Below, one piece after another: positions 5,913 to 13,466 of a stretch of DNA of 13,466 bases. The notes below the pieces were generated by a model. The model searched no databases, had not been told where the DNA came from, and worked only from the letters and a program-made list of their open reading frames with translations. Each line of letters starts with the position of its first letter. Position 1 is the stretch's first letter. Origin of the DNA: JACVRW01 sp035705985 (GTDB taxonomy: Bacteria > Actinomycetota > Thermoleophilia > Solirubrobacterales > Thermoleophilaceae); assembly GCA_035705985.1 (NCBI GenBank), contig DASSVP010000202.1, positions 1 through 13,466 on the forward strand. The letters run 5' to 3'. The position numbers and the translations under genes were made by a program.

Positions 5913-8900
5913 ATGGCAACACGCGCCACGAGCGTTCAGATCACCATGCCCCAGATGGGCGAGTCGGTCACCGAGGGCACGGTCCTCGGCTGGCTGAAGC
6001 AGGTGGGCGACCACGTCGACGCCGACGAGCCGCTCGTCGAGATCTCGACGGACAAGGTGGACGCAGAGGTTCCTGCACCACTGTCCGGCAAGCTTGTGAA
6101 AATCCTCGCCGAGGCCGATGACACGGTTGAGGTGGGATCCGTGCTTGGCGAGATAGAGCCGGATGACGGCGGAAACGGCGCTGCGGCACCCCCGGCCGAT
6201 GCCGACGCACCCCCGGCCGATGCCGACGCACCCCCGGCCGAGGTCGACGCACCCCCGGCCGAGGCCGAGGTCGTGGACGTCGCCTTCCCCGAGATGGGCG
6301 ATTCCGTAGCGGAAGGAACGGTTCTGGAGTGGCGGGTGAAGGTCGGCGACGCTGTTGCGGTCGACGACCCGCTCGTGGAGATCTCCACCGACAAGGTCGA
6401 CGCGGAGGTGCCTTCTCCGGTCGCCGGGACCGTCACCGAATTGCTCGTGGAGGCAGACGAGACCGTCGCGGTCGGTTCGGTGCTCTGCCGGATCGCTGCA
6501 GGAGCGGGAGCTCCGACCAACGGGCCCGTTCAGCCGAGTGCCGAGCCGCAGGGAGTGAAGCCCGCCGCGGACGCGCCTACGAACGGCGGCAACGCCACAC
6601 CGGTCGCCGCTCGGATCGCAAGCGCGCACGGCGTGGACCTGGCTCAGGTGGCGGGGACAGGGCCACGCGGGCGGGTGACCAAGGAGGACGTGCTCGCCGC
6701 GGTCGAGGGGAATGGCGCGCCCGCCGCGGCGCCGGCGCCCGAGGGGGCGGACGTCCAGCCGATCCGCGGCCCGGCGGCCACGCTCGTCAAGTTCATGAAC
6801 GAAAGCCGTTCGATTCCGACGGCCACGAGCTTCCGGACGGTGCCCGTCGACGTGCTCGACGGCCGTCGCAAGGAGCTGAAGGCGGCCGGCAAGAAGCTCT
6901 CGTTCACGCACCTGATCGCCTGGGCGATCGTGCAGGCCGCCCGCGAGATGCCCGTCATGGGCCACGCCTACGCGGAGCAGGACGGGAAGCCGCAGCGCGT
7001 GACCCACTCCACCGTGAGCCTCGGTCTGGCGGTCGACGTCGAGCGCAAGGACGGCACCCGCTCCCTCGTCGTGCCGGTGCTGCGCGACGCGAGCGAGCTG
7101 GGCTTCGCCGACTTCGTGGCCCGCTACGACGAGCTCGTCGTGGGAGCGCGCGACAACACGCTCCAGCCTGACGCCTACCAGGGCGCGAACATCACGCTCA
7201 CGAACCCGGGCGGCATCGGGACCGTCGCGAGCGTGCCGCGACTCATGCCCGGCCAGGGCACGATCGTCGCCACCGGCGCGATCGGCTATCCGCCCGGCAT
7301 GACCAGTGTGGACCCGGCGAAGCTCGCCGAGCTAGGGGTCCAGAAGGTCATGACGATGACCTCTACGTACGACCACCGCGTGATCCAGGGCGCGGAGTCG
7401 GGCGCGTTCCTGCGCAGCATCGACGTGCTGCTCCAGGGCGAGAACGGCTTCTACGAGTCCGTCTTCGAGGCGGTCGGCGGGCCGGCGCCGGCGGCCGCCC
7501 CGGCCACCGAGCCCGCCCAGGCAGGCGTTGCGCCGGTCACCGCCGACGAGCCGGTACCGGCGGCCGCGGCGAGTGCCCCGGACGCGGACGCGTCGCTGCT
7601 CCACGCCGTCCAGGCCGCGACCTCGCTCGTCAAGGCCCACCGCATGCACGGGCACCTCGCGGCGCGGCTCGACCCGCTGGGGTCCGAGCCGGTCGGCGAC
7701 CCGGCGCTCGAGCCGGCGACCGTGGCCCTGAACGAGGAGCTCATGCGGCGCATCCCGGCCTCGGTGCTCCGCGTGGCCGTGCCGGGCGAGACCTTCGCGG
7801 AGGCGCTGCCGCACCTGCGCCGGACCTACACAGGCACGATCGCCTACGAGATCGAGCACATCTCCGACCACGAGCAGCGCGTCTGGCTGCGGCAGGCGAT
7901 CGAGTCGGGCACCTACCGGCAGGAGCTCGACGCCGACGAGCGCCGCCGACTGCTCCAGCGGCTGGCGGAGGTGGAGGCGCTCGAGAACTACCTCCACAAG
8001 GCGTTCCTCGGAAAGAAGCAGTTCTCGATCGAGGGACTCGACGCGGTCGTGCCGATGCTCGACGAGACGATCGAGCTGGCGGCCGGCGCGGGCGCCCGCG
8101 AGATCGTGCTCGGCATGGCCCACCGCGGCCGCCTGAACGTCCTGGCGCACACGGTCGGGCGCCCATACGCCGCGATCCTCGCGGAGTTCGAAGGCGAGCA
8201 GACCACCGCCGTGGAGACCGCGGCGCCCGAGGGCGGCACCGGCGACGTGAAGTACCACTACGGCGCGAGCGGCACCTACCCGACGCACGCCGGGCGCAGC
8301 GTGACCGTGACACTGTCGCCCAACCCGAGCCACCTCGAGTACGTGAACCCGGTGATCGAGGGCCGCGCCCGCGCCGACCAGACGACCCGCAAGGCGCGCG
8401 AGCTCGCGCACGACCCCGCCGCCGTGGTGCCCGTGCTGATCCACGGCGACGCCGCGTTCCCCGGCCAGGGCATCGTCTCCGAGACGCTCAACCTCCAGGC
8501 GCTGCCGGGCTACTCCACGGGCGGCACGATCCACCTGATCGCGAACAACCAGCTCGGCTTCACGACCGACCCGCATGAGAGCCGCTCCACGCGCTACGCG
8601 TCGGACCCGGCCAAGGGCTTCGACATGCCGATCATCCACGTGAACGCCGACGACGTGGAGGCGTGCATCGCCGCCACGCGGCTCGCGCACGCCTTCCGTG
8701 AGACGTTCGGCCGCGACGCGCTGATCGACCTGATCGGCTACCGCCGCTTCGGTCACAACGAGACCGACGAGCCCGCCTACACGCAGCCGCAGATGTACCA
8801 CGCGATCAAGGAGCACCCGCCCGTGCGCAGGTGCTACGCGGACCAGCTGATCGCCGACGGCGTCGTGACGCAGGAGGAGGCCGACCGGATGGCCACCGAG

Positions 8901-10223
8901 GCGTACGAGCGGGTTGCGGCGGCTCACGCCGAGCTGAAGGAGTCGATCGGCGCTCCGCCGGACACCGGCACGCACGAGCTGGACCGGACGATGAGCCGGG
9001 AGCCGCGGACGACCGTCCCGGCCGACACGCTCCGCTCGCTGGGCGAGCAGTTGCTCCACCTGCCAGAGGGCTTCGAGATGCATCGCAAGCTCCGCCCCTT
9101 CCTCGAGCGCCGCCGCGAGGCCCTCGCCGCCGGCGGGCCGATCGACTGGGCGCACGCGGAGTCGCTCGCGATCGGGTCGCTGCTCGCGCTCGGCGTGCCG
9201 GTGCGCCTTACCGGCCAGGACACCGAGCGCGGCACGTTCAGCCAGCGCCACGCCGTGCTCCACGACGCCAAGACCGGAGAGCGCTACAACCCGCTCCAGC
9301 ACCTGCGCGACGCGAACGCCCCGTTCGAGCTCCACAACAGCCCGCTGTCCGAGCAGGCCTGCATGGGCTTCGAGTACGGCTACAGCGTGCAGGCACCGGA
9401 CGCGCTCGTGCTCTGGGAGGCGCAGTTCGGCGACTTCGTGAACAGCGCCCAGGTCATCATCGACCAGTTCCTCGTGTCCGGCCTCGCCAAGTGGGGCCAG
9501 AGCTCGCGGCTCACGCTCCTCCTGCCGCACGGCTACGAGGGCTCGGGGCCGGAGCACTCGAGCGGGCGCGTGGAGCGCTTCCTCCAGGCGGCCGCCGAGG
9601 GCAACATCCGCGTGGCGAACTGCACCACGCCCGCCCAGTACTTCCACCTGCTGCGCCGCCAGGCGCTCGTGTCGAAGCCGCGGCCGCTGATCGTGATGAC
9701 GCCGAAGAGCCTGCTGCGGCTGCCCGCCGCGGCGTCCACGCTCGACGAGCTCTCAGACGGTCACTTCGAGCGCGTGATCGACGACCCGCGCTTCGCCGAC
9801 GCCGGCCGCGAGGCCGTGACGAAGTTGGTGCTCTGCTCGGGCAAGATCTACTACGACATCGCCGGCCACGAGGAGCGCGACGCCGCCGGCCACATCGCGG
9901 TCGCGCGCGTCGAGCTGCTCTACCCGTTCCCCGAGGAGGATCTCGTGCAGCTCATCGAGAGCTACCCGAACCTCGAGCGCGTGGTGTGGGTGCAGGAGGA
10001 GCCGCGCAACATGGGCCCGCGCGCGTTCATGCGCCGCCGCATGGCGAAGATCCTCCCCGAGCGGATGTCCTACGACTACGTGGGCCGACAGCTGCGCGCC
10101 GCCACCGGCGAGGGCTACTCCGCGGCGCACAAGCGCGAGCAGGCACGCATCGTGCGGGTGGCGCTGGACCTCGAGGAGGACCGCCTCGAGCCCGACAGCT
10201 CAGCGCAGCGCCCGGTGATGTAG
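5913..10223 (+). CDS. kgd: 2-oxoglutarate dehydrogenase E1 fused to a complete E2 (two lipoyl domains, E3-binding domain, succinyltransferase core)
   Basis: A 1436-residue cytoplasmic TCA-cycle enzyme. Domain order: lipoyl 1 (about 7-87, lipoylated K48 in STDKVDAEVP); Ala/Pro/Asp linker with four 7-residue repeats (92-119); lipoyl 2 (about 122-200, K161 in the same motif); linker; E3-binding domain (about 227-266, VAARIASAHGVDL and GRVTKEDV); OdhA-type E2 core (about 281-520, H488 in YDHRVIQGAESGAFL, where Q replaces the Asp of ordinary E2); linker; E1 (about 561-1436). In E1 I see GMAHRGRLNVL (H737), the ThDP region GDAAFPGQG to IANNQLGF (845-883), TGQDTERGTFSQRHAV (from 1100) and GFEYGYS (E1154). 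Actinobacterial OdhA/Kgd is usually about 1220-1230 residues and lacks lipoyl and E3-binding domains, taking them from AceF; the usual OdhA N-terminal segment is not seen here. The 5' lipoyl region has more A/T-ending codons than the rest. ATG 5913 follows GAGG. Family certain, in-chain catalysis inferred. Confidence 0.93.
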   Translation: MATRATSVQITMPQMGESVTEGTVLGWLKQVGDHVDADEPLVEISTDKVDAEVPAPLSGKLVKILAEADDTVEVGSVLGEIEPDDGGNGAAAPPADADAPPADADAPPAEVDAPPAEAEVVDVAFPEMGDSVAEGTVLEWRVKVGDAVAVDDPLVEISTDKVDAEVPSPVAGTVTELLVEADETVAVGSVLCRIAAGAGAPTNGPVQPSAEPQGVKPAADAPTNGGNATPVAARIASAHGVDLAQVAGTGPRGRVTKEDVLAAVEGNGAPAAAPAPEGADVQPIRGPAATLVKFMNESRSIPTATSFRTVPVDVLDGRRKELKAAGKKLSFTHLIAWAIVQAAREMPVMGHAYAEQDGKPQRVTHSTVSLGLAVDVERKDGTRSLVVPVLRDASELGFADFVARYDELVVGARDNTLQPDAYQGANITLTNPGGIGTVASVPRLMPGQGTIVATGAIGYPPGMTSVDPAKLAELGVQKVMTMTSTYDHRVIQGAESGAFLRSIDVLLQGENGFYESVFEAVGGPAPAAAPATEPAQAGVAPVTADEPVPAAAASAPDADASLLHAVQAATSLVKAHRMHGHLAARLDPLGSEPVGDPALEPATVALNEELMRRIPASVLRVAVPGETFAEALPHLRRTYTGTIAYEIEHISDHEQRVWLRQAIESGTYRQELDADERRRLLQRLAEVEALENYLHKAFLGKKQFSIEGLDAVVPMLDETIELAAGAGAREIVLGMAHRGRLNVLAHTVGRPYAAILAEFEGEQTTAVETAAPEGGTGDVKYHYGASGTYPTHAGRSVTVTLSPNPSHLEYVNPVIEGRARADQTTRKARELAHDPAAVVPVLIHGDAAFPGQGIVSETLNLQALPGYSTGGTIHLIANNQLGFTTDPHESRSTRYASDPAKGFDMPIIHVNADDVEACIAATRLAHAFRETFGRDALIDLIGYRRFGHNETDEPAYTQPQMYHAIKEHPPVRRCYADQLIADGVVTQEEADRMATEAYERVAAAHAELKESIGAPPDTGTHELDRTMSREPRTTVPADTLRSLGEQLLHLPEGFEMHRKLRPFLERRREALAAGGPIDWAHAESLAIGSLLALGVPVRLTGQDTERGTFSQRHAVLHDAKTGERYNPLQHLRDANAPFELHNSPLSEQACMGFEYGYSVQAPDALVLWEAQFGDFVNSAQVIIDQFLVSGLAKWGQSSRLTLLLPHGYEGSGPEHSSGRVERFLQAAAEGNIRVANCTTPAQYFHLLRRQALVSKPRPLIVMTPKSLLRLPAAASTLDELSDGHFERVIDDPRFADAGREAVTKLVLCSGKIYYDIAGHEERDAAGHIAVARVELLYPFPEEDLVQLIESYPNLERVVWVQEEPRNMGPRAFMRRRMAKILPERMSYDYVGRQLRAATGEGYSAAHKREQARIVRVALDLEEDRLEPDSSAQRPVM
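6186..6269 (+). repeat. four tandem 21-bp repeats in the inter-lipoyl linker
   Basis: Four in-frame 21-bp units start at 6186, 6207, 6228 and 6249 and encode APPADAD, APPADAD, APPAEVD and APPAEAE. Units 1 and 2 are identical at the DNA level; units 3 and 4 differ at a few positions near the 3' end. Pro/Ala-rich acidic linkers between lipoyl domains are normal swinging-arm tethers; the near-identity shows recent duplication, so copy number may vary among strains. Confidence 0.9.
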
Positions 10224-11144
10224 GGGTCGGAAGGCCGAGGTCGCCGGCCTCAGCCGCGGGTCCGATCCGTAGACGAGCAGGATCAGCATCGTCGCGTAGA
10301 CCGGGAGATGGCCCACGAGCTCCATGTTGCCGAAGAAGTAGAGCGTGGCGTTGAAGGGGATCCCGGCGATCAGGACGATCGCCTGCGGCAGCGCCCCGCT
10401 GATGAGCAGCAGGCCGAACAGCACCTCGATCGCCCCGGCGACGCGCGTGAACTCCAGATCGCTCATGTCGATGCCGATCTCCTGTGCGACGTTGAAGTGC
10501 GGGTACTCGGCGAGGAAGTGGAGCGCCATGTCCGGGTTGGCGAGCTTCTCGACGAACGCCACCACGATGAGTGCCGTGCCGGCCGCGACCCTCAGGAGGA
10601 GCAGCGCGCGGGCCTGAGCCTCGAGCGACGGGTCGGCCACGCGCCGGAGCTCGAAGTCGGCCGACCAGCGGCCCGGGCCGGCGACGAGGACGAACAGCGC
10701 CAGGCCGAGCATGTCGGCGCGCTGGACCACCGCCGAGACGTTGAACTCGATCATCCCGATGATGCCCGCCGCCACCAGCAGGAGCGCGCCCTCCCGGGCG
10801 TGCCATCCGCTCGCCATCGTGATTGCGACGACGACCATGACGGCGCCCAGCACGAACCCCGCGACGTTCGCCTCGAGGTCCATGCTCGGCGACAGGTAGT
10901 AGCCCAGCGACAGCAGCCCGATCAGCGACACCGCCAGGTGGATGCGGGCGGCGAACGGCATGTACGGCGCCATCTGGCCGATGAAGGGGATGTCCACGCC
11001 GGGAAAGCGCGTGGCGACCAGGCGCACGGCGAGCGTCACGATCACGGCCAGCCCGAGCAGGGCGAGCGTCGCCGCCTCGAAGGCGAACGACCAGTCCATC
11101 GGTGGCTCGTCGACGAACCACGTCTCGTGGGCGATCCACTTCAT
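10200..11144 (-). CDS. polytopic membrane protein, DoxX-like C-terminal half
   Basis: A 314-residue protein with about eight hydrophobic segments: roughly 22-44, 66-84, 93-113, 117-137, 143-156, 179-199, 236-262 (perhaps two, running on through FNATLYFFG) and 280-293. The C-terminal half (ALLLLRVAAGTALIVVAFVE, then VAGAIEVLFGLLLISGALPQ) resembles DoxX-family proteins, whose roles range from quinone-linked oxidoreductase subunits to redox stress factors; the match is by general pattern, so the role is unknown. ATG 11144 overlaps the TGA of the upstream dehydrogenase gene (ATGA, 11141-11144), so the two are translationally coupled. Its own last 24 bp overlap the 3' end of the convergent 2-oxoglutarate dehydrogenase gene. 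No signal peptide is evident. The gene call is firm, the family tentative. Confidence 0.75.
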   Translation of the reverse strand: MKWIAHETWFVDEPPMDWSFAFEAATLALLGLAVIVTLAVRLVATRFPGVDIPFIGQMAPYMPFAARIHLAVSLIGLLSLGYYLSPSMDLEANVAGFVLGAVMVVVAITMASGWHAREGALLLVAAGIIGMIEFNVSAVVQRADMLGLALFVLVAGPGRWSADFELRRVADPSLEAQARALLLLRVAAGTALIVVAFVEKLANPDMALHFLAEYPHFNVAQEIGIDMSDLEFTRVAGAIEVLFGLLLISGALPQAIVLIAGIPFNATLYFFGNMELVGHLPVYATMLILLVYGSDPRLRPATSAFRPLHHRALR

Positions 11145-11938
11145 CGCTTGTGGCGCTGTGCGTCCGCCAGGGCGTCGGCGATCCGCTCGGAGCCGAGCCG
11201 CCGCTGCACGCGTGCGACGGTGACCGGCGCCAGGCCCGCGATGCGCGTGCCGACGCGTAGCGCGAGCGGCGCGACATCTACCTCCGCGCGCTCGCGCTCG
11301 ATCGCCCGGACGATGGCTTCCGCCACCTGATCGGGCGTCCGCGTGCGCACCCAGGGCGGCAGCTTCACCCCGCTGTCGGCGAACAGGCCCGCGTCGCTCA
11401 CGAACCCGGGGAACACGACCGACACGCCGACGCCCTGCGGTTCGATGTCCTCGCGGAGCCCCGCAGCGAACCCGCGCAGGCCGAACTTGGTCGCCGAGTA
11501 GATCCCCGACCGCGGCGAGGCCGCCTTGCCGGACAGCGACGACACGAGCACCACATGCCCGCGGCCGCGCTGGAGCATGCCGGGCATGAGCGCGCGGGTG
11601 AGCTGGATCGGGGCACGCAGGTTCACGTCGATCGCGCGGTCGATCTGCTCGGGCTCGAAGTCGTCGACCCGGCCGCTGGCCGGCAGCGCGGCGTTCGCGA
11701 CGAGGACGTCGACCTGTCCGGCGGCGGCCGCCAGCCGGCCCGGCCCCTGCCGCTCGGCGAGGTCCTCCGGCAGCACGTCCGCGGGCGCGCCCAGGCTGTC
11801 GCGCAGCTCCTCGAGCACATCCTCGCGGCGCCCGGTGAGCAGGACGTGCGCGCCGCGCGCGTGGAGAGCGCGCGCGGTCGCCGCCCCGATGCCTCCGGTG
11901 GCGCCTGTGACGAGCGCCCTGGCTCCCGCGAGCTGCAC
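11141..11938 (-). CDS. short-chain dehydrogenase/reductase (SDR), classical type
   Basis: A 265-residue NAD(P)-dependent oxidoreductase. The Rossmann motif TGATGGIG is at 11-18, with NAA at 82-84. The catalytic tetrad is N106, S134, Y147 and K151 (YSATK). R37-R38 after the second strand (LLTGRRED) favours NADP(H). Beyond the core, residues 195-265 form a basic helical tail (WVRTRTPDQVAEAIVRAI, ARVQRRLGSERIADALADAQ) found in several actinobacterial SDRs of unknown substrate. The start is GTG 11938: it has no Shine-Dalgarno but stands exactly 7 nt after TACGCT, as for a leaderless mRNA; a long open stretch further upstream belongs to the opposite strand. It is coupled to the DoxX-like gene by an ATGA overlap and is divergent, over an 18-bp gap, from the F420-type oxidoreductase. 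The substrate cannot be told from the sequence. Confidence 0.88.
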   Translation of the reverse strand: MQLAGARALVTGATGGIGAATARALHARGAHVLLTGRREDVLEELRDSLGAPADVLPEDLAERQGPGRLAAAAGQVDVLVANAALPASGRVDDFEPEQIDRAIDVNLRAPIQLTRALMPGMLQRGRGHVVLVSSLSGKAASPRSGIYSATKFGLRGFAAGLREDIEPQGVGVSVVFPGFVSDAGLFADSGVKLPPWVRTRTPDQVAEAIVRAIERERAEVDVAPLALRVGTRIAGLAPVTVARVQRRLGSERIADALADAQRHKR

Positions 11939-11945
11939 GGGCGGG

Positions 11946-11955
11946 AGCGTAACCT
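11946..11955. promoter_or_regulatory. bidirectional promoter: two -10 boxes sharing one TA step
   Basis: In the 18-bp gap, AGCGTAACCT holds TAACCT on the plus strand (11950-11955) and TACGCT on the minus strand (11951 back to 11946). Both fit TANNNT and both use the same TA at 11950-11951. Each ends exactly 7 nt before a start codon: ATG 11963 to the right and GTG 11938 to the left. No -35 elements are obvious; they would lie inside the opposite coding regions. Confidence 0.5.
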
Positions 11956-11962
11956 CATGGAC

Positions 11963-13006
<1,044 letters not shown>

Positions 13007-13016
13007 CTCTTAGGAG

Positions 13017-13044
13017 TCCCTGCTTAGGCGGGGATTTCGTCTTT
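13017..13044 (+). terminator. rho-independent terminator after tRNA-Asp
   Basis: TCCCTGC (13017-13023) pairs with GCGGGGA (13028-13034), with one G-T pair, around a TTAG loop, followed by TTTCGTCTTT. A T-tract is unusual in this GC-rich window, which supports a real terminator. It starts 10 nt after the tRNA end. Confidence 0.75.
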
Positions 13045-13078
13045 GCGGGCCGGTTTGCTGGATCGCGATTGCGCTCTT

Positions 13079-13102
13079 GGAGTAGCGCTGTGGAGTAGCG
13101 CT
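13079..13102. repeat. 11-bp direct repeat between tRNA-Asp and the excisionase-like gene
   Basis: GGAGTAGCGCT occurs at 13079-13089 and again at 13092-13102, a 13-bp period. Each copy contains the palindrome AGCGCT. It lies in the 105-bp gap between the tRNA and the convergent small gene. Function unknown; it could be a protein-binding site or simple slippage. Confidence 0.7.
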
Positions 13103-13111
13103 CAAGGGATC

Positions 13112-13339
13112 TCAAGCGTCGTTTCTGGGCCTCCAGGCGGCCGGATCGTCGAGCGGCGTGATCGCTGCGGCGAGCCGATCGCGGAGGAATATCCAGCGGC
13201 GCCCGACACGCCTCGCCGGAAGATCGCCGCGGCGCGCGAGCTCGTGGACGGTCGAGCGCGGTATGCCAAGCAGCTCGGCCACCTCCCTGGTCGACATGAC
13301 ATCAGTGCGTGTCAGCGGGCGCGCGGCCGGCGTAGCCAT
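13112..13339 (-). CDS. excisionase-type helix-turn-helix DNA-binding protein
   Basis: A 75-residue protein. Residues 15-60 form the winged HTH of the excisionase/MerR-like family: MSTREVAELLGIPRSTVHEL, then ARRGDLPARRVGRRW, then IFLRDRLAAAI. Such proteins act as recombination directionality factors next to integrases, or as stand-alone small regulators. ATG 13339 is used; the domain itself begins at an internal ATG at 13297, which would give 61 residues, and no clear SD stands before either. The frame upstream stays open to the window edge, so a longer protein is not excluded. It faces tRNA-Asp, a frequent integration target, but no integrase or paired attachment site is inside the window, so a mobile-element role is only a possibility. 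Codon use is like its neighbours. Confidence 0.75.
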   Translation of the reverse strand: MATPAARPLTRTDVMSTREVAELLGIPRSTVHELARRGDLPARRVGRRWIFLRDRLAAAITPLDDPAAWRPRNDA

Positions 13340-13466
13340 CTGCTTTAGAGAGGCCCTTTGCCGCTGAAACGGCCCCCCTCCTCGCCGCGCTGGCCCCCGG
13401 TACGCGCACGGCCACGCGACGAGAGGGCTCGACGACTTGGGGTCAGTCCCTCGCGGGATGGAAGTG
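13340..13466. other. terminal stretch without a recognised gene
   Basis: These 127 bp hold no protein I recognise on either strand and no convincing promoter for the small HTH gene. A weak GCCG/CGGC stem (13360-13373) is the only structure seen. The neighbouring gene, possibly of an integrated element, must lie beyond the edge. Confidence 0.4.

Noticed and set aside
7332..9647. Long minus-strand open frame (771 residues) opposite the E1 domain.
   Set aside because: GC-rich coding DNA leaves antisense frames open. The translation is low-complexity Arg/Ala/Leu/Val/His-rich with no domain, while the plus strand encodes a clear E1.
8831..10354. 507-residue plus-strand frame overlapping the 3' half of kgd.
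   Set aside because: It is a frame-shifted shadow of E1, Arg/Ala/Pro-rich, with no recognisable domain.
11555..11962. Extension of the oxidoreductase frame far upstream of ATG 11963.
   Set aside because: It covers the SDR gene on the other strand, which has an intact catalytic tetrad. The luciferase-like fold starts at GLGLQIPNF.

Overview
This is a high-GC chromosomal window, most likely from an actinobacterium of the Thermoleophilia/Solirubrobacterales type. That placement is inferred from the GC-rich third codon positions, the OdhA/Kgd-type fused 2-oxoglutarate dehydrogenase, a predicted F420-dependent luciferase-like oxidoreductase, and the TANNNT -10 boxes placed for leaderless mRNAs. 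No rRNA or other marker fixes the taxonomy. I see nine protein genes (one cut by the window edge), one tRNA and several short regulatory sites. I see no CRISPR array or insertion sequence.

Left part (1-5862, all minus strand, read right to left). A membrane-anchored metallophosphoesterase (4429-5862) is followed, after a strong hairpin, by an AGPS-type FAD-linked oxidase (2769-4322). The oxidase overlaps, in a GTGA junction, an MBL-fold hydrolase with a C-terminal winged helix (1765-2772). Only 32 bp later comes a 14-TM DHA2/EmrB-type drug exporter (266-1732), overlapped at its 3' end by a TetR regulator that runs off the window (1-297). A perfect 16-bp palindrome sits directly upstream of the exporter -10 box, so this is a self-contained TetR/efflux switch.

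Centre (5913-10223, plus strand). A 1436-residue fusion carries two lipoyl domains, a peripheral-subunit-binding domain, an OdhA-type succinyltransferase core and a complete 2-oxoglutarate dehydrogenase E1. It is about 200 residues longer than textbook OdhA/Kgd, which has no lipoyl or E3-binding domains and borrows them from AceF. On paper this is E1 plus a complete E2 in one chain, needing only E3. It is the most interesting protein in the window. It converges with, and overlaps by 24 bp, a DoxX-like membrane protein gene.

Right part (10200-13466). A short-chain dehydrogenase and the DoxX-like protein form a minus-strand pair (ATGA overlap). The dehydrogenase is divergent from an F420-type oxidoreductase across an 18-bp gap whose two -10 boxes share one TA step. 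The oxidoreductase frame has no stop of its own before tRNA-Asp(GTC) and terminates inside the tRNA gene. A terminator and a small excisionase-type HTH gene follow.

A recurring theme is regulatory: five start codons not coupled to an upstream gene have a TANNNT hexamer ending 6 or 7 nt before them, the geometry of leaderless actinobacterial promoters.
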